Shown one piece after another: positions 63,409 through 64,000 of a DNA stretch of 64,000 nt. The notes under the pieces were generated by a model. The model saw only the letters and a program-made list of their open reading frames with translations. It was not told the origin of the DNA and ran no database searches. The translations under genes and the position numbers were made by a program. The stretch is taken from the NCBI GenBank assembly GCA_964020975.1, contig OZ026629.1:53092231-53156230 (forward strand), read 5' to 3'. Within the stretch, counting starts at the first letter, position 1; every line of letters starts with the position of its first letter. The DNA comes from Hermodice carunculata (lineage: Eukaryota; Annelida; Polychaeta; Eunicida; Amphinomidae).

Positions 63409-64000
63409 CCTGTTAAATTCCTTTAGCAGTAAAGACTTGTAGAATTTGGAATTTTGGATGGTGGTGGTGTTGGTGGTGATAACGGTCAGATATATTTTAC
63501 ATTTTTCTACAAAAGCGAAAATTAGAAACATGTCCATACCCCCCCACCCACACAGACAAACATTTTAAAGTAAAGGTAATATGAGCATAGCCTTAAGGTA
63601 ATATCATTATGAGCTCCTGCTATTTTAAGTGAGATTTAATAAAAGTACACAAGTTTTTACTCAAAGGACTTGCAGGGAGTAATCAGCAACTTCATATTTT
63701 GGCTTTCATTAAATTGTCTCGGGAATTGTACATCAGGTTAAATGAAAATACAAAAATCTTATGTAGTATTGACACAAAGGTGCTCATATTACCCCACAGA
63801 GAGGGTAATATGAGTATAGCTGATATTTGCCATTAGTTTGTACAGAGGCTAATAATGGGCACCCAGGTGCTCATATTACCCGCATATCAATAGATACTTA
63901 TCTTTAGGTCCAAAGTTTTTGACAGTCAATTTACAACTTATTGATCCATTCAGAGAACAAAATACAGAAGGTGCTTCACATATTGGTCACATACCTTTTG
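63409..64000. repeat. Right-edge region with GGTAATATGAG motifs in both orientations
   Basis: GGTAATATGAGCA occurs at 63575-63587 (plus). Its reverse complement is at 63781-63793 and 63869-63881, and a near copy in plus orientation is at 63804-63816. The second and third form a 13-bp hairpin with a short loop at 63781-63816. No gene is seen. If a plus-strand gene starts at 63286, this is its first intron. Confidence 0.5.

Overview
This is an AT-rich window from an animal nuclear genome, with no prokaryotic features. The only protein gene I can identify firmly is the 5' part of an unconventional myosin, class V (MYO5), on the minus strand. Its start codon is at 62556. Five coding exons lie at 62530-62556, 33647-33754, 24730-24841, 3810-3866 and 724-868, and the gene runs off the left edge before the P-loop exon. 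All junctions are GT-AG and all phases are compatible. Together the exons encode 149 residues: the N-terminal SH3-like subdomain and the first part of the motor domain. The myosin sequence, the frequent TACATGTA words and the repeat content suggest a marine invertebrate, most likely a lophotrochozoan such as a mollusc. That is an inference and not a proof.

Layout. Positions 1-723 are intron 5. Intron 4 (869-3809) holds a minisatellite that begins at the exon 5 splice acceptor and is interrupted by a 563-bp insertion, followed by a LINE 3' end running into an (AT)n tract. Intron 3 (3867-24729) carries 64-, 34-, 36-, 84- and ~180-bp tandem arrays, a perfect foldback, a duplicated tRNA-derived SINE, a LINE remnant and several MITEs. 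Intron 2 (24842-33646) holds hairpin-bearing TTAA-type MITEs and an inverted-repeat cluster. Intron 1 (33755-62529, about 28.8 kb) holds tandem repeats with AGGTCA or palindromic ERE-like motifs, long microsatellites, more MITEs, and a few unidentified coding-like stretches on the MYO5 strand.

The right end (about 62560-63410) is promoter-like. It has two short upstream ORFs in the presumed MYO5 leader and a CRE-like site. An X-box-like motif lies 107 bp before a plus-strand ATG in an ATGGCGG context, so a divergent gene may start there.

Most long open frames in the window come from simple repeats. I saw no LTR element, Polinton, CRISPR array or functional tRNA/rRNA gene. No previously undescribed multi-gene system is evident. 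The most interesting signals are the splice-site minisatellite, the recurrent hairpin MITE family, the ERE-carrying repeats, and the possible divergent or nested promoters.
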